Shown: positions 1 through 10,075, counted from the stretch's first letter. The stretch is 64,000 bases of DNA from an uncultured Lachnospiraceae bacterium (GCA_910577045.1 CAJTLB010000003.1:1-64000), one strand, 5' to 3'. Numbers and translations: made by a program. Notes: generated by a model from the letters alone, not told the origin.

Positions 1-808
<808 letters not shown>

Positions 809-1012
809 AGTGTTGATCTCCCAGAATTCTTTCTGACATCTCTTCGTTCTTTGCCTTTTTCTCTTTCCTAGAATTTCTATTCCTTAGAAAAAAGCTCCCA
901 TTTACTTGGTTTTGGTTCTTGAATTTCTCTCTTCGAACTTTCAAGGTTGGTTTTTTTCTATGCTGTTCAATTATCAAGGTTCTATGCTGTCTGCATTTAT
1001 CTCAGCGACAGC
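809..1012 (-). other. rRNA operon leader
   Basis: This untranslated stretch of about 200 bases lies between the rRNA promoter and the 16S 5' end. It carries an AACCTTGATAATTGAACAGCAT-like string at about 962-985 and a related AACCTTGAAAGTTCGAAG string at about 935-953. Sequences of this kind flank 16S genes in this bacterial group and take part in rRNA processing. No reading frame here looks real. Confidence 0.6.
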
Positions 1013-1018
1013 TTAATC

Positions 1019-1047
1019 ATATTACCACACTCATTTTCCTTTGTCAA
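1019..1047 (-). promoter_or_regulatory. rRNA operon promoter
   Basis: On the minus strand there is a perfect -35 TTGACA (1042-1047), a 17-base spacer and a -10 TAATAT (1019-1024). Transcription would start near 1012, about 200 bases before the 16S 5' end. Confidence 0.85.
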
Positions 1048-1131
1048 CACTTTTTTTAAAAAAGTTTTATTTTTTTGAAATGTGGTTGTCATACAAAGAC
1101 ATACTCTATCATACAATAATTATTATAAAAG

Positions 1132-1219
1132 CGGAGAAAGAGGGATTTGAACCCTCGCGCCGCGTAAACGACCTACACCCTTAGCAGGGGCGCCTCTTCA
1201 GCCTCTTGAGTATTTCTCC
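1132..1219 (-). tRNA. tRNA-Ser (anticodon GCU)
   Basis: The minus strand folds as a class II tRNA. The acceptor GGAGAAA (1213-1219) pairs with TTTCTCC (1133-1139), the anticodon loop is CTGCTAA (anticodon GCT), there is a long variable arm typical of serine tRNAs, and the T loop is TTCAAAT. Length is about 88 bases. The 3' CCA is not encoded. It decodes AGC and AGU. It lies upstream of the rRNA promoter on the same strand with no clear terminator between, so read-through into the rRNA operon is possible. Confidence 0.95.
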
Positions 1220-1272
1220 TGAATAATTAATGTCCTATATGATATTTTTCTGTCAACTATGACGCAAAAATT

Positions 1273-1301
1273 ATTATACTAAACAGATTCCTATTTGTCA
1301 A
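1273..1301 (-). promoter_or_regulatory. tRNA-Ser promoter
   Basis: A perfect sigma-A-type promoter on the minus strand: -35 TTGACA (1296-1301), 17-base spacer, -10 TATAAT (1273-1278). The start would fall near 1266, about 47 bases before the tRNA. It begins directly after the stop codon of the plsC-like gene. Confidence 0.8.
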
Positions 1302-1308
1302 CGTATTT

Positions 1309-2034
1309 TTAATAATTTTTAAATTTTTCATAAGTCTGGTTAATTTTTTCTTCAATTCTTTTTTTTACTTCAACCGCAATCTCCGTTGTTCTCATTTCTT
1401 TATAATCATTATAGTATATCGGTTCCATATAATGAATCTGCACTGTTACTTGTTTAATGGAATTTGTATCAAATGCTTTATAAGAATCTATTAAGGCGAC
1501 TGGGACTATTGGGCATTTTGCCATAACTGCACTTTTAAAAGTACCTGCCTTAAAATCCAGCAACTTATTGCCATTCCGGGAACGTGTCCCTTCTGCAAAA
1601 ATTACATATCTTCTGCCATCTTTTACTTCTTGTGCCATCTTTGCAATTACTTTCATAGATTGCCTTAAATCTTCTCTATCCATAAGCTGTGCTTTTAAAA
1701 GCCGTATAATTTGTTTTACTAAAATTACATTTTCCATTTCTTTTTTTACTACAAAAGTAAAAGGCTTTTCATGTGACTCAAATAATGCCAAAGTGTCAAA
1801 CAATCCTTGATGGTTTGGAAACATAATATATCCATCTTTTTTTGGAAGGTTTTCCATCCCATGTGCATCAATAGTTACTCGCCCAGCTCGGTTAATCCTG
1901 TGCATAATAGAATGTAACTGATCATATTTTTCTTCTTCTGTATAACAGTCTGATTTTCCATATTTACATATTTTATAAAACCAATATGGAACCATATAAA
2001 TTAAACGTATTACCATAAATAAAATCCGTTTCAT
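1309..2034 (-). CDS. plsC: 1-acyl-sn-glycerol-3-phosphate acyltransferase (PlsC family)
   Basis: A 241-residue lysophospholipid acyltransferase that would make phosphatidic acid from lysophosphatidic acid and an acyl donor at the inner membrane face. The catalytic HX4D motif is in NHQGLFD (about residues 74-80) and the glycerol-phosphate-binding block is FAEGTRSR (about 146-153). A short hydrophobic N-terminus (residues 1-20) fits membrane attachment. The start at 2034 has GGAGG eight bases upstream. It follows the fumarate hydratase beta gene by 17 bases and is probably co-transcribed with it. PlsC-fold acyltransferases can differ in acceptor, so substrate is inferred from family. Confidence 0.85.
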   Translation of the reverse strand: MKRILFMVIRLIYMVPYWFYKICKYGKSDCYTEEEKYDQLHSIMHRINRAGRVTIDAHGMENLPKKDGYIMFPNHQGLFDTLALFESHEKPFTFVVKKEMENVILVKQIIRLLKAQLMDREDLRQSMKVIAKMAQEVKDGRRYVIFAEGTRSRNGNKLLDFKAGTFKSAVMAKCPIVPVALIDSYKAFDTNSIKQVTVQIHYMEPIYYNDYKEMRTTEIAVEVKKRIEEKINQTYEKFKNY

Positions 2035-2051
2035 TACAAACCTCCAGACAA

Positions 2052-2600
2052 TTAATCCTGGTATTGTTTTATAGCCGTTTCATAAAGATTATTCCCTTCA
2101 CTGTCAATTACTACAATAACAGGAAAATCTTTTACTTCAAGCTTACGGATTGCTTCTGTGCCTAAATCATCATACGCAATTACTTCTGAGGATAGTATCT
2201 TCTTAGATAAGAGTGCCCCTGCCCCTCCTACCGCCGCAAAATATACAGCATGGTTTCTAATAATTGCTTCTTGTACTTCTTTTGAACGCTTCCCCTTTCC
2301 TATCATCCCTTTTAATCCTAAATCTAACAAATCAGGCGTATACTTATCCATCCTGCTGCTAGTAGTAGGGCCTGCTGATCCAATTGGCCTTCCTTCTCTT
2401 GCTGGAGAAGGCCCCATATAATAAATAATATTATGGTTCAGTTGAATAGGAAGTTCCTCTTTCTTTTCCAAAGTTTCTGCCATTCTTTTGTGGGCTGCAT
2501 CCCTTGCCGTATATATAGTACCTGTTAAATATACATAATCACCGGCACGGAGAATTTTTGCATCGTTATCACTTATTGGTACATTTATATTTCTATCCAT
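2052..2600 (-). CDS. fumB: Fe-S fumarate hydratase, beta subunit
   Basis: This 182-residue protein matches the C-terminal (beta) domain of class I Fe-S hydro-lyases, which interconvert fumarate and malate. The motif GPTTSSRMDKYTPDLL (about 78-93) and the GKGKRSKE stretch are typical of the family. In enterobacterial FumA the two parts are fused; here they are separate genes, as usual in clostridia. The beta gene follows the alpha gene by 46 bases. The start at 2600 has AGGAG seven bases upstream. L-tartrate dehydratase (TtdB) is a close paralogue and cannot be excluded. Confidence 0.85.
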   Translation of the reverse strand: MDRNINVPISDNDAKILRAGDYVYLTGTIYTARDAAHKRMAETLEKKEELPIQLNHNIIYYMGPSPAREGRPIGSAGPTTSSRMDKYTPDLLDLGLKGMIGKGKRSKEVQEAIIRNHAVYFAAVGGAGALLSKKILSSEVIAYDDLGTEAIRKLEVKDFPVIVVIDSEGNNLYETAIKQYQD

Positions 2601-2646
2601 TATGTTCTCCTATCTAAAAATAAATATTCACCATTTACTTTACAGA

Positions 2647-3498
2647 TTATAATTTTCTTGTAATATGGCGGTTTACATGACAACAAATATTTACTGCGAC
2701 AGGAAGCCCTGCTATATGCGTTGGATACGTTTCAATATTTACTGCAAATGCCGTCTGTGTCCCGCCTAACCCGCCTGGGCCAATCCCAAGCTGGTTAATT
2801 TTCTCTAATAATTCTTGCTCTAAATCTTGTATATATGGTTTTTCTGCCTTTTTATCCAAACTCCTAGTAAGGGCTTTCTTTGCAAGAAATGCACATTTTT
2901 CAAAAGTTCCCCCTATCCCAACGCCTACTACCATTGGCGGACATGCGTTTGGCCCAGCATCTTTTACTGCCGTTAAAACTGCCTCTTTTACCCCGTCAAT
3001 CCCATCTGCAGGTTTTAACATAAAAATACGGCTCATATTTTCACTTCCAAACCCCTTTGGTGCTACTGTAATCTCAACACTATTTCCATCTGTTATATCA
3101 TAATAAATAATGGCTGGGGTATTATCCTTTGTATTTTCTCTATAAATTGGATCTGCCACTACAGACTTCCTTAAAAATCCTTCCTGATAACCTTGCCTAA
3201 CTCCTTCATTTACTGCATCAGTTAGATTTCCGCCTGTTAAGTGCACATCCTGCCCTACTGTTATAAAAACTACTGCCATTCCTGTATCTTGGCAAATTGG
3301 AATATTATCCTTTTCTGCAATCCTTAAATTTTCATCCAGTTGGTTTAATATCTGTTTGCCAATAGGAGATTGTTCTTTTTCTCTAGCTTTTTGAAAAACA
3401 TTTTTCATATCTTCAGAAAGAAAATAATTTGCTTCTATACACATTTCTTTTATATTTTTTGTAATCTCACCAATATCCAATACCCTAATTTCTTCCAT
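2647..3498 (-). CDS. fumA: Fe-S fumarate hydratase, alpha subunit
   Basis: A 283-residue alpha subunit that carries the [4Fe-4S] cluster of a class I hydro-lyase. Candidate cluster cysteines are in CQDTGMAV (about residue 69), in GPNACPPMVVGVGIGG (about 188) and near the C-terminus in NICCH (about 272-273). Together with the downstream beta subunit it forms an oxygen-sensitive fumarase for the reductive branch of an incomplete TCA cycle. It is the first gene of a leftward fumA-fumB-plsC cluster and is divergent from the GntR operon. Tartrate dehydratase (TtdA) is the main alternative. Confidence 0.87.
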   Translation of the reverse strand: MEEIRVLDIGEITKNIKEMCIEANYFLSEDMKNVFQKAREKEQSPIGKQILNQLDENLRIAEKDNIPICQDTGMAVVFITVGQDVHLTGGNLTDAVNEGVRQGYQEGFLRKSVVADPIYRENTKDNTPAIIYYDITDGNSVEITVAPKGFGSENMSRIFMLKPADGIDGVKEAVLTAVKDAGPNACPPMVVGVGIGGTFEKCAFLAKKALTRSLDKKAEKPYIQDLEQELLEKINQLGIGPGGLGGTQTAFAVNIETYPTHIAGLPVAVNICCHVNRHITRKL

Positions 3499-3589
3499 TC
3501 TACTTTAACCCTTCCTATTTTTCTTTTCGCCACGTTAATTATTATTTTATCATATTTGTCCTTAAAAGTCATTATTAACAAAAATTTCC

Positions 3590-3618
3590 TTGACAGAATC
3601 CTATTCTTATTGTATCAT
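3590..3618 (+). promoter_or_regulatory. Promoter of the GntR-ABC operon
   Basis: Perfect -35 TTGACA (3590-3595), 17-base spacer and -10 TATCAT (3613-3618). It drives the rightward gntR-ABC operon. The palindrome at 3617-3640 starts at the end of the -10 and covers the expected start site. Confidence 0.8.
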
Positions 3619-3640
3619 TGTATTAAATAAATAATACAAT
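3617..3640. promoter_or_regulatory. Palindromic operator, probably for the adjacent GntR/YtrA regulator
   Basis: Perfect 9-base inverted repeat: ATTGTATTA (3617-3625), six-base spacer AATAAA, TAATACAAT (3632-3640). The core GTATTA...TAATAC resembles the two-fold sites bound by YtrA-subfamily GntR repressors. Position over the start site predicts autorepression of the operon. The regulator assignment is inference from proximity. Confidence 0.7.
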
Positions 3641-3677
3641 AAAATAGACCTATTTACTTGTAAGAAAGGAGTTGCCT

Positions 3678-4049
3678 ATGGCATGGGAATTAAAACCAGA
3701 TAGACCCATTTATATTCAACTTTTGGATTATATTAAACTTGGTATTATTTCGGGAAAATACCTTCCTGGTGATAAATTGCCTTCTGTAAGAGATTTAGCA
3801 GAAGAAGCTTCTGTAAACCCAAATACCATGCAAAAGGCACTGGTAGAGCTAGAAAGGCTTGGCATGGTATATACGCAAAGGACCAGTGGCCGTTTTATTA
3901 CTGAAGATACCGAAATGATAAATAAAATAAAAGAAACTGTTGCAAAAGAAAAAATTGTAGAATTCTTTGAATCCATGGAAAAGCTAGGTTTTTCTCCCAA
4001 GGAAACAATCCAAATAATTGAAAATGAAGCAAAGGAGATAATATTATGA
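3678..4049 (+). CDS. GntR-family regulator, YtrA subfamily
   Basis: A 123-residue DNA-binding protein with an N-terminal winged helix (about residues 10-75) that has typical GntR wording such as YIQLLDYIKLGI and LPSVRDLAEE, followed by a short two-helix dimerisation tail. The small size and link to an ABC transporter are the marks of the YtrA subfamily. I place the start at ATG 3678 because AAGGAG (3666-3671) sits six bases before it; a TTG at 3672 directly abuts that site. It overlaps the next gene by four bases (ATGA), suggesting translational coupling. Confidence 0.88.
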   Translation: MAWELKPDRPIYIQLLDYIKLGIISGKYLPGDKLPSVRDLAEEASVNPNTMQKALVELERLGMVYTQRTSGRFITEDTEMINKIKETVAKEKIVEFFESMEKLGFSPKETIQIIENEAKEIIL

Positions 4050-4744
4050 ATCCTATTTTAGAATGTAGAAATCTAGTTAAAAAATATGGTTATAAAGAAG
4101 CCCTTAGTAATCTTGATTTAACTGTAGAACGAGGAAAAATTGTAGGTTTACTTGGCCCAAATGGAAGTGGCAAAACCACTCTTATAAAATTATCGAATGG
4201 CCTCCTTTCACCTACAAGTGGGGAATTGTTAATTGATGGGAAGCCAGTAGGGGTTGAAACAAAAAAAATTGTATCTTACCTTCCTGAACGTACCTATCTA
4301 AATTCTTGGATGAAAGTAAGTAATATTATTGATTTTTTTACTGATTTTTATGATAATTTCGATAAGAATAAAGCTTATGAAATGTTAGAACGCCTTCATA
4401 TTAACCCAAAAGATCAGTTAAAAACTATGTCGAAAGGCACAAAAGAAAAAGTCCAATTAATTTTAGTAATGAGCAGAAAAGCCGACCTATACCTTTTAGA
4501 TGAACCAATTGGAGGGGTAGATCCAGCTGCCAGGGATTATATCTTAAACACTATTATTAGTAATTATAACCCAGATGGGACTATCCTTATTTCCACACAT
4601 CTCATTTCTGATATTGAACAAATTTTAGATGATGTTATTTTCATTCAAAATGGAACTATTATAAAAACGGCTTCTGTTGATGATATCCGTTCCCAAGAAG
4701 GAAAATCCATTGATACATTATTTAGGGAGGTATTTAGATGTTAG
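4046..4744 (+). CDS. ABC transporter ATP-binding protein (YtrB-like)
   Basis: A 232-residue ATPase. Walker A is GPNGSGKTT (about residues 37-45) and Walker B ends in LYLLDEP (about 149-155), with a D-loop GGVDP and the H-loop histidine in STH. The signature motif is degenerate, MSKGTKEK instead of LSGGQ, which is seen in other YtrB/BcrA-type exporters. It overlaps the regulator upstream (ATGA) and the permease downstream by seven bases, so the three are one operon. The substrate is unknown; cell-envelope-active compounds are the usual inducers of this class. Confidence 0.85.
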   Translation: MNPILECRNLVKKYGYKEALSNLDLTVERGKIVGLLGPNGSGKTTLIKLSNGLLSPTSGELLIDGKPVGVETKKIVSYLPERTYLNSWMKVSNIIDFFTDFYDNFDKNKAYEMLERLHINPKDQLKTMSKGTKEKVQLILVMSRKADLYLLDEPIGGVDPAARDYILNTIISNYNPDGTILISTHLISDIEQILDDVIFIQNGTIIKTASVDDIRSQEGKSIDTLFREVFRC

Positions 4745-5550
4745 GGAAATTATTAAAACATGAACTAAAGGCTACAAGCAGGCATTTTCTCCTGTTATAT
4801 GCTGCTTTCTTTATTGTTACATTATTTAATAAAATATGTTTTGAAGTAACCATTACCAATAATAAATTTTGGTTTACTTTTCAAAACATTATGATACTTT
4901 TATATATTATTTTTTGTGCTGCTATCTTTGTTATAACCATTATATTAATTATAAATAGATTTTATAAAAACCTTGTTTGTGATGAAGGTTATCTTATGTT
5001 TACCTTGCCTGTTACTGTATCAGAACATATTTTTTCTAAATTACTTATTGCATATTTATGGTTCTTCCTTAGCACTATTATCTTTCTTTTTTCTATCTGT
5101 TTAATTGTTTGTGGGCATGGGCTAGGAGAATTTTTTAATGTTATTTTTGAATTTATTATGCAGTCAAAGAATTATTATGGAAATGAAATTTTTGTAACAA
5201 TGATTGTCTTTTTATTAGTTATATTAATACAAGGGTTTTATAGTATTTTACAAATTTATTTGTCAATTGCTGTAGGGCAGCTTGTTAATAAACACCGCAT
5301 TATTACGTCACTTGCCGTATATTTTGGAATTAACTTTATTATCCAAAACATTGTTTGCATGTTTTTCCTTTTTTCAAACCTATTAGAACCTGTGGTTTCT
5401 AATATTTTAAACTCCTCAGATTGGTTATATTCTTGGATTCACTACCTAAAGAATTTAAGTTTATTCCAGATGATATTTGATATTATATTTTCTGTTGCAG
5501 CTTTCCTTGTTACCAATTATATATTATCAAAAAAATTAAATTTAGAATAA
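4738..5550 (+). CDS. ABC transporter permease (ABC-2 like)
   Basis: A 270-residue integral membrane protein with about six strongly hydrophobic segments (roughly residues 15-35, 52-75, 100-130, 155-180, 190-215 and 245-265). It is the membrane partner of the preceding ATPase and shares its operon by a seven-base overlap. No transport-specific motif can be named. A bidirectional terminator follows at 5556-5583. Confidence 0.75.
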   Translation: MLGKLLKHELKATSRHFLLLYAAFFIVTLFNKICFEVTITNNKFWFTFQNIMILLYIIFCAAIFVITIILIINRFYKNLVCDEGYLMFTLPVTVSEHIFSKLLIAYLWFFLSTIIFLFSICLIVCGHGLGEFFNVIFEFIMQSKNYYGNEIFVTMIVFLLVILIQGFYSILQIYLSIAVGQLVNKHRIITSLAVYFGINFIIQNIVCMFFLFSNLLEPVVSNILNSSDWLYSWIHYLKNLSLFQMIFDIIFSVAAFLVTNYILSKKLNLE

Positions 5551-5555
5551 TAATT

Positions 5556-5583
5556 AAAGGGCACATATTGTGTGCCCCTTCTT
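5556..5583. terminator. Bidirectional terminator between ABC operon and gyrA
   Basis: GGGCACA (5559-5565), loop TATTG, TGTGCCC (5571-5577), flanked by A-rich sequence on the left and CTTCTT on the right. It lies between two convergent genes and could serve both. Confidence 0.65.
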
Positions 5584-5592
5584 ATAAAAATT

Positions 5593-8088
5593 TTATTGTA
5601 TAATTGTTTCTTCTATCTCTTCTACTATTTCTTCTGTTTTATCTTTCTCGCTTTCCCTCACTTTTGTAATACTTGCTACAGAAACATCTTCACCTAAATT
5701 AATTAATTTTACCCCAGATGTAATTCTTCCAAGCACAGAAATCCCTTCAACAGGGGTACGTATAATAATGCCTTCTGTAGTAATAATCATAATTTCTTGA
5801 TTTTTATTTACAGCTTTGGCACCTACTACGCATCCTGTCTTTTCATTGATTTTATAACATTTTACTCCCTTGCCGCCCCGCTGTTGTACAGCAAACTCAC
5901 TAATTTCAGTCCGTTTCCCAAGGCCTTTCTCAGATACAATTAGTAATGCCTCTCCTTGTGCATCTAGCTGCATTGCCACTATTTCATCACCATCTTCTAA
6001 GTTCATGCCAATTACACCCATAGATGCCCTTCCAGTAGCCCTTACATCTGTTTCTTTAAAACAAATGCACTTTCCTAATTTTGTAACCAATAAAATGTTT
6101 TTCTGGTTATCTGTAAATTTTACTTCAATTAACTCATCGTCTTCTTTTAAATTAATTGCTTGTAACCCTGATTTACGAATATTCGAATATTCCGTAATAG
6201 AAGTTTTCTTTACCAATCCGTTCCTTGTAGCCATAAATAAATAATTTTCTTTTTTATACTCCTTAATAGAAATAATAGCTGTAATCTTTTCCCCTGGCAT
6301 AAGTTGTAACAGGTTAATAATAGCTGTCCCTCTTGCAGTCCTTCCTGCATCTGGGATTTCATACGCTTTCATACGGTATACTTTACCACTATTTGTAAAA
6401 AACATTAAGTAATTATGGGTTTTTGTCATTAAAAGATCTTCAATATAATCCTCTTCAATGGTCTGCATCCCCTTAATCCCTTTGCCTCCCCGATTCTGGC
6501 TTTTAAAATGCTCAATTGTCATTCTTTTAATATAACCCAGATTCGTCATAGCGATTACCGTATCTTCATTTGGTATCATATCTTCCATAGAAATATCAAA
6601 CTCATCATAGCCTATTGTGGTTCTTCTGTCATCTCCATATTTCTCACTAATTACCATAATTTCTTCCCGTATTACGCTAAGCAGCTTTTTTTCATCTGCA
6701 AGAATTGCTTTCAATTCTGCAATCCTTTCTTGTAATTCCCTGTATTCCTGCTCCAGCTTTTCCCGTTCCAAACCAGTTAAAGCACGGATACGCATATCTA
6801 CAATTGCCTGTGCTTGCGCATCAGACAATCCAAATCTTTCAATTAACTTCGTTTTTGCCTCATTTACTGATTTCGAATTCCTTACAATTTGTATTACTTC
6901 ATCAATATGGTCAAGCGCAATTAAAAGCCCTTCTAAAATATGTGCCCTTTCTTCCGCTTTATTTAATTCATAGCAGGTACGCCTAGTAACAACATCTTCC
7001 TGATGTTTTAAATAATACGTAAGCATATCCAATAAATTTAATACCTTTGGCTCACCATTTACTAAGGACAGCATAATTACGCCAAATGTATCTTGGAGCT
7101 GTGTATGTTTATATAATTGGTTTAATATCACATTTGCATTCACATCCCTACGCAATTCAATACAAATCCTCATCCCATTCCGATCTGATTCATCTCGCAA
7201 ATCTGTAATGCCATCAATCCTTTTATCCTTTACTAATTCTGCTATTTTCTCTATTAACTTTGCCTTATTTACCCCATATGGGATTTCAGTTACTACAATC
7301 CGGTTCTTTCCATTCTGCATTGGCTCAATATTGGTAATAGAACGGACTTTAATTTTGCCACGGCCAGTACGGTATGCTTCTTCAATCCCAGATGTACCTA
7401 AAATCATGGCCCCTGTTGGGAAGTCTGGCCCTTTAATAATTTCAAGGATTTCATTTATTTCTGTCTGGCGATCTTCTAAAATACGGTTGTCTATAATTTT
7501 CACAACCGCACTAATCACTTCCCTAAGATTATGGGAAGGAATATTAGTTGCCATTCCAACTGCAATGCCTGTTGTCCCATTTACTAAGAGATTTGGGAAC
7601 CTAGCTGGAAGTACTACAGGTTCTTTTTCTGTATCATCAAAATTTGGTACAAAGTCCACGGTATCTTTATTAATATCCGCTAACATTTCCATAGAAATTT
7701 TGCTTAAACGGGCTTCTGTATAACGCATGGCAGCAGCACCATCCCCATCTACTGATCCAAAATTCCCGTGCCCATCTACTAAAGGATACCTCATAGACCA
7801 ATCCTGGGCCATATTAACTAATGTCCCATAAATAGAACTGTCACCATGAGGATGGTATTTACCCATTGTATCACCAACAATACGGGCAGATTTACGGTGA
7901 GGCTTATCTGGCCCATTGTTTAATTCAATCATTGAATACAAAACACGTCTTTGGACAGGTTTCAGCCCATCCCTTACATCTGGCAAGGCACGAGCTGCTA
8001 TTACACTCATGGCATAGTCAATATAAGAGTTTTCCATTGTCTCTTTTAGATCTACATCATGTATTTTGTCAAAGATATTTTCATCCAT
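5593..8088 (-). CDS. gyrA: DNA gyrase subunit A
   Basis: An 831-residue breakage-reunion subunit that, with GyrB, introduces negative supercoils. The catalytic tyrosine is in AAMRYTEARL (Y123). The N-terminal winged-helix block has DVRDGLKPVQRR. The C-terminal pinwheel contains GyrA-box-like loops QNRGGKGIKG and QQRGGKGVKC. In the quinolone region (HPHGDSSIYG) the serine equivalent to E. coli S83 is kept (S84), but the residue equivalent to D87 is glycine (G88). It is the last gene of the leftward dnaA-dnaN-S4-recF-gyrB-gyrA series and lies 70 bases after gyrB. Confidence 0.98.
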   Translation of the reverse strand: MDENIFDKIHDVDLKETMENSYIDYAMSVIAARALPDVRDGLKPVQRRVLYSMIELNNGPDKPHRKSARIVGDTMGKYHPHGDSSIYGTLVNMAQDWSMRYPLVDGHGNFGSVDGDGAAAMRYTEARLSKISMEMLADINKDTVDFVPNFDDTEKEPVVLPARFPNLLVNGTTGIAVGMATNIPSHNLREVISAVVKIIDNRILEDRQTEINEILEIIKGPDFPTGAMILGTSGIEEAYRTGRGKIKVRSITNIEPMQNGKNRIVVTEIPYGVNKAKLIEKIAELVKDKRIDGITDLRDESDRNGMRICIELRRDVNANVILNQLYKHTQLQDTFGVIMLSLVNGEPKVLNLLDMLTYYLKHQEDVVTRRTCYELNKAEERAHILEGLLIALDHIDEVIQIVRNSKSVNEAKTKLIERFGLSDAQAQAIVDMRIRALTGLEREKLEQEYRELQERIAELKAILADEKKLLSVIREEIMVISEKYGDDRRTTIGYDEFDISMEDMIPNEDTVIAMTNLGYIKRMTIEHFKSQNRGGKGIKGMQTIEEDYIEDLLMTKTHNYLMFFTNSGKVYRMKAYEIPDAGRTARGTAIINLLQLMPGEKITAIISIKEYKKENYLFMATRNGLVKKTSITEYSNIRKSGLQAINLKEDDELIEVKFTDNQKNILLVTKLGKCICFKETDVRATGRASMGVIGMNLEDGDEIVAMQLDAQGEALLIVSEKGLGKRTEISEFAVQQRGGKGVKCYKINEKTGCVVGAKAVNKNQEIMIITTEGIIIRTPVEGISVLGRITSGVKLINLGEDVSVASITKVRESEKDKTEEIVEEIEETIIQ

Positions 8089-8158
8089 CTATCTATCTCC
8101 ATTTCTGCACCTATTCTGTGCAATCTTTTACTACCATCTTAGCTTTTATTCCATTTCA

Positions 8159-10075
8159 CTAAATATCCAAGTTCTGGACATATTTTGCATTTGCCTCAAT
8201 AAATTCCCGCCTAGGCTCAACCTTATCTCCCATTAGGGTAGTAAAAGTAATATCTATTTCAGAAGAATTTTCCTCATCCATTGTAACACGTAGAAGGACT
8301 CTCTTTTCTGGGTCCATTGTAGTATCCCAGAGCTGTTCTGCATCCATTTCCCCAAGCCCTTTATAACGTTGGATTTTATTTGCATTATCCCTTCCTACTT
8401 CATTTAAAATATCCGTAAGCTCTTCTTCACTGTACGCATACCATACTTTTTTATTTTTTTCCAGTTTATAAAGAGGGGGCTGTGCCAAATAAACATACCC
8501 TCTTTTAATTAACTCTGGCATAAACCGATAAATAAACGTAAGCAACAATGTGCTAATATGGGCACCATCTACATCGGCATCTGTCATAATAATAATTTTA
8601 TGGTAACGTAATTTATCAATATCAAAATCCTCATGGATTCCTGTCCCAAATGCAGTAATCATTGCCTTAATTTCTTCATTCCCAAGTACCTTATCCAACC
8701 TTGCCTTTTCCACATTTAAAATTTTCCCTCTTAATGGAAGAATTGCTTGGGTATGTTTGGAACGGGCATTTTTTGCTGATCCGCCTGCAGAATCTCCCTC
8801 TACAATATAAATTTCACAATTTTTAGGGTCTTTATCAGAACAGTCAGCTAATTTGCCAGGAAGGCTGGTAGAATCAAGGACTGATTTTCTTCGTGTTAAT
8901 TCTCTTGCCTTTCTTGCAGCATCCCTTGCCCGCTGCGCCAAAATAGATTTTTCACAAATAATCCTTGCTACATTTGGGTTTTGCTCCAGAAAATACGTAA
9001 GTTGTTCCGATACAATACTTTCTACAGCCCCTCTTGCTTCACTATTCCCTAATTTCTGCTTTGTCTGCCCTTCAAATTGGGGTTCTTCTATTTTTACGCT
9101 GATAATTGTAGTAAGGCCTTCCCTAATATCCTCGCCAGAAAGACTTTGTTCATTTTCTTTTAATAACTTATTTTTCCTAGCATAATCGTTAAATGTCTTT
9201 GTCAGCGCATTCCTAAACCCTACTAAATGCGTGCCACCCTCTGGAGTAATAATGTTATTTACAAAACTATAACAATTATCAATATAAGAATCATTATGCT
9301 GCATTGCTACTTCCACATTAACATTATTCTTAATTCCCTCACAATAAATCACATTTGGATATAAAGCTTCTTTACTTTTATTTAGATATGCCACAAACTC
9401 TTTAATCCCGCCTTCATAGTGAAATTCACGGACTATCTGTGGCTCTTCCCTGTCATCCCTTAAAATAATTTTTAAATTTTTTGTTAAAAATGCCGTTTCA
9501 CGAAGCCTAGTTTTCAATGTATCAAAATGAAATACTGTTTCTTCAAAAATTTCTTTATCTGGTAAAAAACATACGTCTGTACCTGTTTTTTCTAAAGGGC
9601 AGTCCCCTACTATTTTTACAGGGTATGCCACTTTTCCCCGTTCGTAACGCTGCATATGGATCTTTCCATCCTGATACACTTTCACTTCCATCCATTCAGA
9701 AAGCGCATTGACAACTGACGCGCCTACTCCGTGTAAGCCGCCAGATACTTTATATCCTCCGCCGCCAAATTTTCCTCCAGCGTGGAGGATGGTATATACC
9801 ACTTCTAAAGAAGAAATCCCTGCTTTTGGATGGATTCCTACTGGAACCCCTCTTCCATTATCTTTTACTAGGATAGAATTGTCTTTATTTACTGTTACGT
9901 CAATTACACTACAAAACCCTGCTAATGCTTCGTCTACAGCATTATCTACAATTTCGTATACCAAATGGTGAAGGCCTTTTTCTGATGTGCTGCCAATATA
10001 CATCCCTGGCCTTTTCCTAACAGCTTCCAATCCCTCCAATATTTGTATCTGACTTGCGTCATATTTCGAATTCAT
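8159..10075 (-). CDS. gyrB: DNA gyrase subunit B
   Basis: A 638-residue ATPase subunit of DNA gyrase. The GHKL ATP site shows EIVDNAVDEALAG and GRGVPVGIH near the N-terminus and GGLHGVGASVVNAL further on. The Toprim domain has EGDSAGGSAK and the metal-binding DADVDGAH, and the C-terminal block has QRYKGLGEMDAEQLW. The start at 10075 overlaps the recF stop as ATGA, with the ribosome-binding site inside the last recF codons (AGGAGG), so the two are translationally coupled. Confidence 0.98.
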   Translation of the reverse strand: MNSKYDASQIQILEGLEAVRKRPGMYIGSTSEKGLHHLVYEIVDNAVDEALAGFCSVIDVTVNKDNSILVKDNGRGVPVGIHPKAGISSLEVVYTILHAGGKFGGGGYKVSGGLHGVGASVVNALSEWMEVKVYQDGKIHMQRYERGKVAYPVKIVGDCPLEKTGTDVCFLPDKEIFEETVFHFDTLKTRLRETAFLTKNLKIILRDDREEPQIVREFHYEGGIKEFVAYLNKSKEALYPNVIYCEGIKNNVNVEVAMQHNDSYIDNCYSFVNNIITPEGGTHLVGFRNALTKTFNDYARKNKLLKENEQSLSGEDIREGLTTIISVKIEEPQFEGQTKQKLGNSEARGAVESIVSEQLTYFLEQNPNVARIICEKSILAQRARDAARKARELTRRKSVLDSTSLPGKLADCSDKDPKNCEIYIVEGDSAGGSAKNARSKHTQAILPLRGKILNVEKARLDKVLGNEEIKAMITAFGTGIHEDFDIDKLRYHKIIIMTDADVDGAHISTLLLTFIYRFMPELIKRGYVYLAQPPLYKLEKNKKVWYAYSEEELTDILNEVGRDNANKIQRYKGLGEMDAEQLWDTTMDPEKRVLLRVTMDEENSSEIDITFTTLMGDKVEPRREFIEANAKYVQNLDI

